Assembly (NCBI RefSeq): GCF_040958095.1
Contig: NC_091165.1
Coordinates: 30,795,186 to 30,859,185 of the forward strand
Direction: 5' to 3'
Length of the DNA stretch: 64,000 nucleotides
Origin: Procambarus clarkii
Taxonomy: Eukaryota; Arthropoda; Malacostraca; Decapoda; Cambaridae
The position numbers and the translations under genes are program-made. The notes under the pieces were generated by a model. The model ran no database searches. It was not told where the DNA came from and worked only from the letters and a program-made list of their open reading frames with translations. Shown piece by piece: positions 32,070 through 42,535 of this stretch (its first letter is position 1; each line of letters begins with the position of its first letter).

Positions 32070-32882
32070 ATGAGGGCAGTAATCAGAGGCAATGTATCGG
32101 ACTGGAGAAATGTCACAAGTGGAGTACCACAGGGTTCAGTTCTTGCACCAGTGATGTTTATTGTCTACATAAATGATCTACCAGTTGGTATACAGAATTA
32201 CATGAACATGTTTGCTGATGATGCTAAGATAATAGGAAGGATAAGAAATTTAGATGATTGTCATGCCCTTCAAGAAAACCTGGATAAAATAAGTATATGG
32301 AGCACCACTTGGCAAATGGAATTTAATGTTAATAAATGCCATGTTATGGAATGTGGAACAGGAGAACATAGACCCCACACAACCTATACATTATGTGAGA
32401 AATCTTTAAAGAATTCTGATAAAGAAAGAGATCTAGGGGTGGTTCTAGATAGAAAACTATCACCTGAGGACCACATAAAGAATATTGTGCGAGGAGCCTA
32501 TGCTACGCTTTCTAACTTTAGAATTGCGTTTAAATACATGGATGGTGATATACTAAAGAAATTGTTCATGACTTTTGTTACGCCAAAGCTAGAATATGCA
32601 GCTGTTGTGTGGTGCCCAACAACAGAAGTTGGCCCATATCTTAAGAAGCACATCAACAAACTGGAAAAGGTGCAAAGACATGCTACTAAGTGGCTCCCAG
32701 AACTGAAGGGCAAGAGCTACGAGGAGACGTTAGAGGCATTAAATATGCCAAAACTAAAAGACAGAAGAGGTGATATGATCACTACATACAAAATAGTAAC
32801 AGGAATTGATAAAATCGACAGGGAAGATTTCCTGAGACCTGGAACTTCAAGAACAGGAGGTCATAGATTGAAACTAGCTTAA
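32070..32882 (+). pseudogene. Family-1 LINE RT core and C-terminal domain
   Basis: 270 residues: SGVPQGSVLAPVMFIVYIND, then MFADDAKIIGRI with the catalytic Asp pair. STTWQMEFNVNKCHVMECG, LGVVLDRKLSPEDHIKN, YAAVVWCPTTEV and KLEKVQRHATKWLPELKG follow. A stop at 32880 cuts off the final about 50 residues, which are still readable to about 33040 (FANRVVDGWNKLGEKVVEA). Confidence 0.85.
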
Positions 32883-33073
32883 CACAGATGCTAAAGAAAT
32901 ATAAGAAAATTCACTTTCGCAAATAGAGTGGTAGACGGTTGGAACAAGTTAGGTGAGAAGGTGGTGGAGGCCAAGACTGTCAGTAGTTTCAAAGCGTTAT
33001 ATGACAAAGAGTGCTGGGAAGACGGTCTCATCCTTTAACTACACTTAGGTAATTACACACACACACACACATA

Positions 33074-33074
33074 C

Positions 33075-33132
<58 letters not shown>
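33074..33132. repeat. (TA)n microsatellite
   Basis: Pure TA after the LINE tail, running up to the foldback element at 33133. Confidence 0.95.
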
Positions 33133-33136
<4 letters not shown>

Positions 33137-33476
33137 GTACCTAGTCGCCAGAACGCACTTTTCAGCCTACTATGCAAGGCCCGATTTGCCTAATAAGCCA
33201 AGTTTTCATGAATTAATATATTTTCTCTATTTTTTTTCTTATGAAATGATAAAGCTATCCATTTCATTATGTATGAGGTCAATTCTTTTTTTATTGGAGT
33301 TAAAATTAATAGAGATATATGACCGAACCTAACCTATCTTTATAGGTTAGGTTAGGTAGCTGAAAATGTTAGGTTAGGTAGTCGAAAAAACATTAATTCA
33401 AGAAAACTTGGCTTATTAGGCAAATCGGGCCTTGCATAGTAGGCTGAGATGTGCGTTCTGGCTACTAGGTACGACA
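33133..33476. mobile_element. 344-bp MITE-like element with about 60-bp inverted ends and TTAGG words
   Basis: Starts TGTCGTACCTAGTCGCCAGA and ends with the complementary CTACTAGGTACGACA. Arms of about 60 bases also share GCAAGGCCCGATTTGCCTAA. The centre has (TTAGG)-like GGTTAGGTTAGGTAG blocks in both orientations. It is embedded in (TA)n on both sides, which fits a TA target preference. I recall very similar sequence as a common decapod repeat. Confidence 0.85.
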
Positions 33477-33602
<126 letters not shown>

Positions 33603-33636
33603 GACAATTAGTAAAAAAAAAAATGGTGGATCTAGG

Positions 33637-33750
33637 TACCTTGTACCTAGATCCACCAGGCCTGTTTGGTGCCTGTTTCAGTACTTCAGAAATCTGGAAG
33701 GTCACATCCTCCTCCTCAACTTGTGGATGTGCGTCGATAGATGATTCTGT
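33637..33750 (-). CDS. Candidate internal exon (unknown protein)
   Basis: On the minus strand a pyrimidine stretch and TTTTACAG (about 33758-33751) look like a 3' splice site. An open segment follows that reads [20 protein letters not shown], then [11 protein letters not shown], and ends at AAG/GTACCT, a possible donor. The donor lies inside a perfect 15-bp hairpin (33623-33657). I recognise no domain. Low confidence, since a single short exon-like signal can arise by chance. Confidence 0.2.
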
Positions 33751-33864
33751 AAAATTAAGTTATTTATATAATAATAAATTCAGTATAACAATAATATTCT
33801 GTAAAATTAAAAGTAATTTATACATCAATCAGATAAAACTCTCCAGAGATGGTGATACACAACA

Positions 33865-33980
33865 TATAAAGGACAAGTTTCAGAACAAAATATGCATTTA
33901 GGAATAAGGTTTTGTACATGTAGGTAGCACATGAGAAAATAAGTGGAAGGTGATCAAGTTTATATTAACATGTTAATGAC
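33865..33980 (-). mobile_element. Degenerate family-2 LINE fragment
   Basis: AGTTTCAGAACAAAATATGCATTTAGGAATAAGGTTTTGTACATGTAG follows the same word order as the family-2 C-terminal region near 14005-14060. Confidence 0.55.
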
Positions 33981-34444
33981 TTTGTTAAGGCTTTGCAAGA
34001 ATGAAAAAATATTAATAATATAATATCACCTACCAATTAATTGTACATCATTTATAAGTCAATTATTTGCATTATTATTATTCAATACTAATGATATAAA
34101 AATGCATTTTGTAATCTACTATTTATGCAAGTATTAAGCACAGGATCATGAAATAAACTGCAAAATACTGTAATGGATAAACCAATTAATTTTACATTTT
34201 CCTATAGCTAAGTCAGTCAGTTCTATTAGCAGCAGAGAACAATTATGCCCAACCTCTATTAAATGAAACAATCTTAAGAGCAAGTGATAGAAATATAATC
34301 ATTTATGCTTGGGATTATGGAATGGTTCCAAATATGAAAAATATCAAGTTTTTTGGTTAAAATTTTTTAACTTAAAATTTACATTTTTAAGTGAATTTTA
34401 AACTTTAAAAAAATTATTTAATTTTTTGGTTACTTACTTAAAAT
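33981..34444. other. AT-rich interval, intron-like
   Basis: No ORF or recognised repeat. It lies between two exon-like signals on the minus strand. Confidence 0.35.
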
Positions 34445-34612
34445 AACATTATATAGTTCTTGTTTTTGTAGAAATGCCAATTTCTTCTTTTGCCCTTCCA
34501 GACTGTATAGTGACCACAGGCCGTTTGTTCATATCTTCATTATTCTTCGAACTGTGGTTGCGCAATCAGACCCACAAACACTGGTTAAAAGCATCACCTA
34601 AAAGCAACAACA
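34445..34612 (-). pseudogene. DUF4806-like domain exon remnant
   Basis: On the minus strand, TTTGTTGTTGCTTTTAG (a good 3' splice site) is followed by MLLTSVCGSDCATTVRRIMK. After a frame shift LYSLEGQKKKLAFLQKQEL and YNVI follow. The pattern of a Gly-containing start, a TVRRIM helix, then YSxxGxxxKxAF and an LYNVI end fits DUF4806 as I remember it. That domain of unknown function is often multi-copy in invertebrates. The shift and a stop suggest decay. The assignment rests on memory and needs a profile search. Confidence 0.35.
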
Positions 34613-34635
34613 AAAATGTAGTACACTGACGAATT

Positions 34636-34637
<2 letters not shown>

Positions 34638-34672
<35 letters not shown>
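34638..34672. repeat. (TA)n microsatellite
   Basis: Short TA tract. Confidence 0.9.
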
Positions 34673-34674
<2 letters not shown>

Positions 34675-34749
34675 TTGATTTTATACCCGCATTAGGTCAG
34701 GTGATAATACAATGAAGGTGAAAACATGGGGGGATACATAAGGGATAAA

Positions 34750-34800
34750 CATAGGGGCTGCAGAAGGCTTATTGGCCCATACGAGGCATCTCCTATCTAA
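34750..34800 (-). mobile_element. Family-5 LINE 3' scrap
   Basis: GGGGCTGCAGAAGGCTTATTGGCCCATACGAGGCA matches the 3' UTR words of the element at 12541. Confidence 0.55.
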
Positions 34801-34843
34801 ACACAAAGATTAATCCAGTGTAATTGGCCTGTTATGTTGTAAC

Positions 34844-34986
<143 letters not shown>

Positions 34987-35034
34987 GCCATATACATATA
35001 TATGCTATGTTGTATGCTACAACTTGGCTGATAA

Positions 35035-35345
35035 TAAAGCCATTCACAACTGCAGGCCTAATAAAAAAAGGAGGTGGCATAGCAATATCTTACAAAGATA
35101 CCTTCATCTGCAATAGTCTCATTAGTAATAGAGACGACTATTGTGAATATACCTTTGCCAAGTTCTCCAGTAAATCCCTTAAATCCTCCTTGACTATAAG
35201 TGCCATCTATAGATTTCCCAATACCGACATAGCTTCATTCTCAGATAACGTAAGGAATCTTATCATAAATAACAATCTCAACAAAAATCAAACCAACTTA
35301 GTGGTTTGTAATGGTGAACAAAACATGCAGATACTTATATATAAC
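35035..35345 (+). pseudogene. Family-2 LINE endonuclease fragment
   Basis: Reads [56 protein letters not shown] and [12 protein letters not shown]. It ends where the GDFN motif should be (NGEQN). APE-type endonuclease of the same family as at 41572-41775. Isolated fragment without RT. Confidence 0.75.
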
Positions 35346-35554
35346 CTGTGAATAGAGTGTAATAACACCAAAACTATTTGTTTATTGTTTTATGACCATA
35401 ATAATTGAATCACTAATATGATTCACTAATATATAATCCTAATAATAATCACTAATATATAATCCATTGAGCATGCTGCATCTCTTTCAGTCTCTTTGCA
35501 ATTTGAACAAGAGGGTTTTTAATTGATCGAACCATATTCTTAAAGTAAAGTAAA

Positions 35555-35960
35555 TGAGATGTATTCCATATTTTGCAAAATATACGATGAAGGCACACAA
35601 ACATTCATACCAAAACTGAAGGGCAGGATTTATGAGGAGACATTAGAGGCATTAAATATTCCAAACTAGAAGACAGAAGGAAAAGAGGAGATATGATCAC
35701 TACGTACAAAACAGTAACAGGAATTGATAAACTTGATAGGGAAGATTTCCCGAGACCTGGAATTTCAAGAACAAGAGGTTATAGATTTAAACGAACTAAA
35801 CAAAGATGCCGAAGAAATGTAAGACAATTCACTTTTGCAAACAGAATGGTAAACGGTTGGAACATGTTAGGTGAGAAGGTGGTGGAGGCCAAATCCGTCA
35901 AAAGTTTCAAAGCATTATATGACAAAGAGTGCTGGGAAAATGGGACACCACGAGTGTAGC
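35555..35960 (+). pseudogene. Family-1 LINE fragment with internal deletion
   Basis: A linker piece (EMYSIFCKIYDEGTQTFIPK) is joined directly to the C-terminal region (RIYEETLEALNIP). The ORF 35693-35959 follows: MITTYKTVTGIDKLDRED, FTFANRMVNGWNMLGEKVV and FKALYDKECWENGTPRV. The whole RT is missing between the two. Confidence 0.75.
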
Positions 35961-35999
35961 TCTCCATCCATCTGATTGATAACCCAAATGAATTTTTCA

Positions 36000-37150
36000 T
36001 GGATATGATACCAACATCAAATCATAAATCAGATGTGATCCTATCCCCACTGGATTTTGAAGAAGCCATAGACAGTATGCCTATGCACTCTGCACCAGGC
36101 CCTGACTCTTGGAACTCTATATTCATCAAGAACTGTAAAAAACGTTATCGCAGGCCCTTCACATTCTTTGGAGACAAAGCCAAGATACTGGCATTGTCCC
36201 TGACATACTAAAAACAGCAGAGATAGCACCGCCCCATAAAGGAGGAAATAAGGCAGAGGCAAAAAACTACAGACCGATAGCACTAACATCGCACATCATA
36301 AAAATCTTTGAGAGAATGCTAAGAAGTAAGATCACAAAATACATGGAATCACAGCATCTCCATAACCCCAGACAACATGGTTTCAGAACAGGGCGCTCTT
36401 GCCTATCACAGTTGCTGGACCACTCTGACATGGCACTAGATGCCATGGAAGACAAACAAAACGCTTTGACAAAAAAAAGCCTTTGACAAATGTGACCATT
36501 GTGTTATTGCACATAAAATGCGTTCAAAAGGAATTACCGGAAAAATAGGCAGATGGATATACAACTTCCTGACTAATAGAACCCAATGTGTAGTAGTCAA
36601 CAAAATAAAATCTGGACCATCAACCGTAAAGAGCTCAGTCCCCAAGCGTACTGTGCTTGCTCCAATACTTTTTCTCATCCTCATATCGGACATAGACAAG
36701 GACACAACCTATAGTACTTGATCATCCTTTGCAGATGACACTAGAATCTTCACGAGAGTAGGCAACATAGAGGACACGGCAAACCTCCAATCAGATGTAA
36801 ATCAGGTCTTTCTATGGGCTACAGAAAATAACATGGTGATTAACGAACATAAGTTTCAGCTCATGCGCTACGGAAAAAATAAAAAATATAAAAACGGAAA
36901 CCACTTACAAAACTCAGTCAAATCATAACATTGAACGGAAAAGCAACGTAAAGGATTTGGGTGTACTGATGTCAGAAGGCCTTACATTTAAAGAACACAA
37001 TAAAGTAGCCGTCACAACTGCAAGAAAAATGACAGGATAGATAACAAGAACTTTTCACACTAGAGATGCTATACCGATGATGATAGTTTTCAAGACGCTA
37101 GTGCTCTCTAGAGTGGAATACTGCTGCATAATGAAAGCCCCTTTCAAAGC
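36000..37150 (+). pseudogene. Family-4 LINE reverse transcriptase remnant
   Basis: A separate RT lineage, readable with frame changes. It shows MHSAPGPDSWNSIFIKNCKK at about 36090, APPHKGGNKAEAKNYRPIAL at about 36230 and HGFRTGRSCLSQLLDHSDMA at about 36375. SSVPKRTVLAPILFLILISD follows at about 36640, where the usual PQG is changed to PKR. SFADDTRIFTRVGN is at about 36725 and LGVLMSEGLTFKEHN at about 36960. It ends near LSRVEYCC at 37120. Stops and the altered motif show it is dead. Confidence 0.8.
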
Positions 37151-37304
37151 TGGAGAAATTACTGACCTATACTTATGCATTTATCTTCGGTTTAACACAA
37201 CAGGCACCAGACACACGCTAGGCATCATACACACTAGGATAAAACAAACATTAGGCCAGAAGTCAGAAAAGAATTCAAAGAATTTTACTGGAAAGGCTTG
37301 CTGT
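37151..37304. other. Unassigned interval
   Basis: Continues open in part from the RT remnant but matches nothing I recognise. Confidence 0.35.
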
Positions 37305-37870
37305 TAGGAAAGGAAGTAATTGAGATGAATTAATGCACAGTATGTCAATTTTGTGAAATATATGATAAAGGAACAAAAACATTTATACCAAAACAAAGAT
37401 GCAGAACTAGGAAACAGGATTTGTTCAACTGAAATTTCAAGACGGACAGAGACCAAAAGACACAAAAATGGAATCAATATACGAAGAGGCCAAACCCCCA
37501 AACATACCAGTAATACAAAGAGAAACAACTACACGGCAGTGAGGAGAGAGGCAGAAAGAAATTTTGAAAAAAAGGAACAAACAAATGTAAAGTAGAACAA
37601 ATCATATTCTATAAATACAGCAACAACCAATTGCAGGTAAAGGATAATATTCAGAGCTTTTAAATGCATGGATGGCGAAATACTCAAGAAATTGTTCACG
37701 ACTTTTGTTAGACCAAAGTTGGAATATGCAGCGGTTGTATGGTGCCCATATCTTAAGAAGCACATAAACTGGAAAAGGTGCAAATAAGACATGCTACTAA
37801 GTGGCTCCCAGAACTGAAGGACAAGAACTATGAGGAGAGGTTAGAGGCATTAAATATACCAAATATACTA
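37305..37870 (+). pseudogene. Family-1 LINE fragments
   Basis: First a linker piece (VCQFCEIYDKGTKTFIPKQR with stops), then from 37640 the thumb region (FKCMDGEILKKLFTTFVRPK, YAAVVWCPYLKKHIN). They are separated by a deletion of the RT. Confidence 0.75.
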
Positions 37871-37929
37871 CACAAATATATATACTACACATGCACAATA
37901 AACTACCCTACACAGGCTGAGTATGGTGT

Positions 37930-38115
37930 GTACAATAAATTATTAGCTAAAAGATAAGACTGAGTTTGTATAAATGGGGGTTAAGTCAGAGTGGGAAAAT
38001 GTAAGTGGAGTGCCTAAAAACCCTGTCCTGGGACCTCTGTAATTCATAATATATACAAATAATTTAGACTCAGGTTTGGTCAGCAATATTTGAAAATTTC
38101 CAGACGATACAAAAG
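37930..38115 (+). pseudogene. CR1-type LINE RT scrap
   Basis: Shares GTAAGTGGAGTGCCT and the TTAGACTCAGGTTTG phrase with 11490-11600. It holds a degenerate GVPQGSVLGPL and FADDTK region. Confidence 0.65.
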
Positions 38116-38224
38116 GGATTTTTTTCTGGATTCAGGATTATTTTTTTATTGCTGAAAACAGGTTTTCAGCAATAAAAGAAATACAGTATTGCTGGAACAA
38201 CCGTCGACATCTTCAAGAGAAAAC

Positions 38225-38452
38225 CTGAACATCTTCAAGAAGTGAAGATGACCTTGAGAAGAAGTATAGGTTGGGAGAAGTATAGGTTAGGAATTGTCTC
38301 CAAAGAATTCTCAAAGAATTACTCGTTATTGCTATCCAAGATAATTAGACGAGCCAAAGCTAAATACTACGAAGATAAATTTACCCAAATAAAGAGTACC
38401 TTACCTAAAAATATGTATGTACCTTACGTAAATAAACATTTGATTTTGAAGT
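38225..38452 (+). mobile_element. Family-2 LINE with coding-to-UTR deletion
   Basis: A linker segment (MTLRRSIGW, YSLLLSKIIRRAKAKYYEDK, FTQIKS) is followed immediately by the 3' UTR end (ATGTATGTACCTTACGTAAA, then AAACATTTGATTTTG). About 2 kb of RT and UTR are missing. Confidence 0.7.
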
Positions 38453-38454
38453 GC

Positions 38455-38612
38455 CGGACAAACAAGGCTGTGGTGGATATGTGGGCCTGAGGGGCCTGTC
38501 CAAGCAACAGCCTGTTGGACCAAGCTCTCACATGTCAAGCCTGGCCTTGGAAGGGCTTGGTGAGTAGAACAACTACCAGAACCCTATAATGCATGTATCA
38601 AGGTGTCCAGGC
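38455..38612 (+). mobile_element. Decapod-type SINE body
   Basis: Contains GGCTGTGGTGGATATGTGGG, AAGCAACAGCCTGTTGGACC, CTCACATGTCAAGCCTGGCC and GTAGAACAACTACCAGAACCC. I recall this as a very common SINE body in decapod genomes. No clear tRNA head is seen here. Confidence 0.7.
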
Positions 38613-39149
38613 AGTGAGCACCACATAATGCAGTGCAGTCCTGTAAGAATAAGCACAGTAAGTATGGGCATGGAGGGGGTGCAGCAGTGGCTTGTGAAGG
38701 GCTGGAGAGTAAATGGACATGCCCAGGGGTAAAAAGCATTAGGGTAACAGAACATAGCCCATAAAAATAGTAATGACAATGAATGAATAATTATATGAAT
38801 GCAATAATACTTCATATCTCAATAGGAATACTAAGCAGGATGCAAGACAAGGTACTGGTGGTGATAGTGGTTGGTACAAGTCCTCACATCCCCACAGACA
38901 CCAGTAACAGCCCTCACCTCCCAACACAGTACCCTTGTAGCGAGTTAATCTTATACTCGCTTCATTATCTTATAGCATAACTAATTAACACTAATTACAG
39001 AAGCTACACAGGTGATACTTTGGTGTGAGTTGAGCGCACTGAGCGTCGGTATCGCTACACCCTTGTTCCTTAACAACCCTTTGGACCTTTATTACAGAAA
39101 AATAGAATCAATTAATTTAATAAAATATAAAATATAAGTGCTTACTTAC
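38613..39149. other. Unassigned interval
   Basis: No convincing gene. Small ORFs have no known domain. It would be the start of intron 1 if the candidate exon at 39150-39229 is real. Confidence 0.35.
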
Positions 39150-39229
39150 GATAATACTATCGGTGGAACACAAAATCTTCTTCTTCTTGATAGTAGGTGC
39201 AGTTTGCATGAAGGGTTAGTCCTCGCCAT
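39150..39229 (-). CDS. Candidate first coding exon
   Basis: A minus-strand ATG at 39229 in a reasonable context (GTCATGGCG) opens 26 codons (MARTNPSCKLHLLSRRRRF, then CVPPIVL). It ends in a near-ideal donor, GTAAGTAAG, at 39149-39141. A CRE/YY1-type promoter lies directly upstream. The GCAAACTGCACCTA stretch and RR-rich run resemble RKLHLSYRRS in the ORF upstream of the zinc-finger genes. It could be the first exon of a gene carried by the large element. The downstream exons are not established. Confidence 0.3.
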
Positions 39230-39330
39230 GACTGAACTGACGACAAAATGGCCGATGTGTTGATATGGCGTCAGGTGACGCTGTGACGTCACAGGTGAGG
39301 GACGCTTTGCGCATTACTCCCTCGTACTTA
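39230..39330 (-). promoter_or_regulatory. CRE/YY1-type promoter candidate
   Basis: Read on the minus strand: ACGAGGGAGTAATGCGC, CTGTGACGTCACAG (a consensus CRE palindrome, TGACGTCA, near 39283) and CATCGGCCATTTTGTCG (YY1-like, near 39250). The same order with similar spacing is found in copy III of the element at 62780-62875, although the LINE sequence around it has diverged, which suggests functional constraint. Activity itself is inference. Confidence 0.4.
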
Positions 39331-41775
39331 AAAAGTACTACAGGTACTTTTTGGTTTTATTTTTGAATATGGCAGAAGTTGGACAGCTTTTCAAATCATT
39401 ATAAGGGAGTGAGTTCCATAGACTAGGTCCCTTTATTTACATAGAGTGTTTACATAGATTAAGTTTGACTCTGGGGATATCAAAGAGATATTTATGTCTG
39501 GTGGGGACGTGGCCATGTGTTCTATTACATCTGTCCAGGAAGAGTTTCAGAACAGGGTTTGCAGTTAGAAAAAGGGCTTTATAAACGTAATTTACACAGG
39601 AGAATGTATGGAGTGAATTTGTTTAGCATGTTTAAGGATTTGAACAAGGGAGCTGTGTGTTGTCTGAAGGTAGAGTTATTTATTGTCCTGATAGCAGATT
39701 TTTACTGGATGATGATGGGCTTGAGGTAGTTTGCAGAGGTTGAACCCCAAGCACAAACGCCATAAGAATGATAGGGATAGATAAGTGCATAATAGAGTGA
39801 GAGGAGAGCAGAGTAGGGTACATAATATCTGATCTTAAACAGTATACCAACTGTTTTAGAAACCTTTTTAGTTATGTGTTGTATATGGGTGCGGAAGTTG
39901 AGTCTCTTGTCTAAGTATAGGCTAAGAAACTTTCCATCATTTTTATTGCTAATGTTTACATTATCTATCTGAAGCTGAATTGCATTTGTTGATTTGTTTC
40001 CAAATAAGATATAGTAGGTCTTTTCTATGTTTTGTGTGAGGTTTGTTGGTTGACATCCACAAGTAGACTTTTTTTAATTAATTGTTTACAACATTATTTA
40101 ACAGGAGTGGGTTGGGGTCAGAGTAGATGAGTAGTATCATCAGCCAACAATATAGGTTTAAGTATGTTAGAGACATTAGGGAGATCATTGATGTATATAA
40201 GAAACAGGAGGGTCCTAGGATGCTGCTCTGTGGCACCTTTACGGTAATTAAGTGGTAGAGTGGGAGAGGTTATATCATTGATGGCTTCATATTGGTGTCT
40301 GTTACTAAGATAGGATCGGATATAGTTTAGGGCAAGGCCACGGATTCCATAATGGTGGAATTTAAGTAAGAGGTAGTTATGGTTAACAGTATCAAAGGCC
40401 TTTCTCAGGCCGATGAAGAGTTCAATTGGAAACTCACTTTTGTCAAGGGCTGAGAAGATTAAGTCAAGCAGACTAACAATAGCATCATTGGTACTCTTTT
40501 GGGAGCGGAAGCCAAACTGACAGGGACTTAGTATATTGAATTTTACAAGATTGGAGTAGAGCTGTTTGTAAAAAAAAAAAAAATAATTTTGATAATATAG
40601 GTAGATTCGATATGGGTCTGTAATTATTTATGTCTGCCGTGTTACCTCCTTTATGAACTGGCGTTACTCTTGCTTTTTTAAGGATATCAGGGAAGGTATG
40701 ACACTCTAGGGATTTGTTGAACAGCAGTGCTATGGATGGTGCAAGGGCATGGGAGGCACGCCTGTGTACCATCGATGGTATTTCACTAATGTTCCCAGCT
40801 TTGGTTTTTAGCGAGTGAATGATGGACACAACATCTGTAGGGCTGACCGGAGAGAGGAGAAGAGAGTTTGGATAGCTGCGTGAAAGATATGTGGTAACAT
40901 ATGTCTGAGTCTCTGGGATTTTTCGGGCAAGGTGAGCACCAAACGATGAAAAGAAGCTATTAAATTCAGTTGCTGTTTCAAGATCTGTTGCAGGTGTATA
41001 ACCATCCTTGGAGATTTTTATCTTATTATGTGAATGTTGTTTAGCTCCTAGGATGGTAGAGATGGCTCTCCATGTGCTTTTTATGTTGCCTTTTGCTTCT
41101 TTGAATCTATTCTCGTAATAGGAACGCTTTGCTCTTATTATACTGGTAAGCACTGATGAGTACCTCTTAACTACTTCTTTTCCAACTAGGCCAATCCTAA
41201 GTTTTTTTTTCATATTCATGTTTCTTGTCGATTACTTTAAGTATGCCATTAGTGAGCCAGGGATTATTTAACCTTTTTGCCAGTTACTTGCTTGGTGAGG
41301 AGAGGACAATAAGTATTGTAAAGGCTTTAAATTTTGGAAAGAGGCTAGTTAACGAATTATTATCCTGTGTATTGATAAATTTAGATTCCCAGTTTACATT
41401 GTGGAGGGCATTTGTGAGATTGCCTATTGCCGCTTCACATTGTAACCTAAAGGTAATTTTCTTGTTACCTGGTGGTGTTATGGCCATGTTCGCTACAAGG
41501 AAGGTAGGATAGTGGCCAGTTGTTCTGTCAGTGATTATACTTGATGTAAGAGGAGCTGTTATGTTGGTCCATCAGTGATCCAGGGTAGTCGCAGATGTTT
41601 GAGTGACTCGGGTGGGCCTGGTGATTGCGGGGATGAGCATACAGGAATTCATGCTGTTGAGGAAACAGTCTACTTGAGGGTTATTTTGTAGCCCTAGGTC
41701 AATATTGAAATCACCTCTGAGAACTATGTGATTTTTGTTGAGATTATTGTTTATGATAAGGTTCCTCAAGTTGTT
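39331..41775 (-). mobile_element. Family-2 LINE joined to family-3 sequence
   Basis: The minus-strand element runs from within the endonuclease (41775) through linker, RT and C-terminal domain to about 39331. Its distal 3' UTR is missing or truncated. An A-run near 40570 causes a frameshift in the RT. At 41775 it is fused to the RNase H part of a family-3 LINE. Confidence 0.8.
40485..41219 (-). pseudogene. Family-2 LINE linker and RT N-terminal region
   Basis: 244 residues: VVKRYSSVLTSIIRAKRSYY, STWRAISTILGAKQHSHN, FNSFFSSFGAHLARKIPET, SPVSPTDVVSIIHSLKTKAG, ARVTPVHKGGNTADINNYRP and NLPILSKL. An A13 run then shifts the frame and the protein ends out of register. Homologous to 61096-62196, but clearly diverged from it. 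Confidence 0.8.
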
Positions 41776-41916
41776 ATTGTATTTGTGTCTAGCTTCAGAC
41801 ACAAGCATGTTACAGTTATGTCTTAAAGAGTTGAGAGCAATTAAGGATGATAAAGAGTCACTTACAACTAATGTATCAAGTTTGGATACTTGTACACATT
41901 TCAGTGCAAGGAGCAA
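41572..41916 (-). pseudogene. In-frame RNase H / endonuclease chimera
   Basis: 114 residues. The first half (CVQVSKLDTLVVSDSLSSL, EARHKYN) is the RNase H of family 3. The second half ([41 protein letters not shown]) is the endonuclease of family 2. The switch is near 41775. The protein would be in the wrong domain order for any known LINE. It marks a recombination or template-switch junction rather than a gene. Confidence 0.75.
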
Positions 41917-42535
41917 GGCAAATAGTTCAGTCTGAAGGATAGAGGCCCAGTTGTTTATACGGACTCCCCACTCAAAATATAAGTCATATCCTATTGCCAG
42001 GACAACTGCACTTCCAGCTGCACCCGTTGGGCGCTGTAGGAAACCTTCAGTGTATATGATTTGAGAGAGAGAATGCTCTGTGGACAGAGCATCAATATGG
42101 CTTAAGACGTTGAGCTTTGCCTCAAGACAAAGCTGGGACTGATCTCTAATTTGCTCCTTTGATGGAAAGGGAGGGATTAAAATTGAAAAGGGTGTAATTT
42201 CCTACAGTGCAGGAAAGTGCTATTGTTGTCTCTCTTGGTACAAATTATAAATCTGATACTTTCTGAGTTCAGTTCCAATTTTATTTATCTATTTGAAACA
42301 ATGTTTACATTCAATAAAGAAATTCTGGAGGGCTTCTGTGCAAGGGTTAGGATGAGCTAGCCTAAGCATTTTTATACCAATTTGACAGTTATTTTCAGTA
42401 ACACGATAAACAACGCTCGGAATATTAAGTTCCTTTCTCATATTAAGTATCTTTGTGGTACGAAGGCACCCAAGGATTATCCTCAAGGCTTCGTTCTGCA
42501 ATTTTTCAAGCCCTCCAAGCTTTCTTTCAGGATGC
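41776..42535 (-). pseudogene. Family-3 LINE internal fragment (RT end to RNase H)
   Basis: Minus-strand piece from LEKLQNEALRIILGC (42520) through the connector to RNase H (about 41790). It is broken by a stop near 42285 and lacks both ends. It abuts the 3' tail of another family-3 copy at 42536. Confidence 0.8.

Larger units (their letters stand above)
31190..33073 (+). mobile_element. Family-1 LINE, internally deleted, (AC)n tail
   Basis: Plus-strand counterpart of 1-1600, here with its 3' end intact: TTTAACTACACTTAGGTAATTACACACAC. Endonuclease tail, linker, RT and C-terminal domain are present. The RT fingers are deleted, with a TACACACAC junction near 31735. Confidence 0.9.

Noticed and set aside
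33300-33400. Telomeric (TTAGG)n array
   Set aside because: Only a few interrupted copies in both orientations inside a foldback element, so an element-internal feature.
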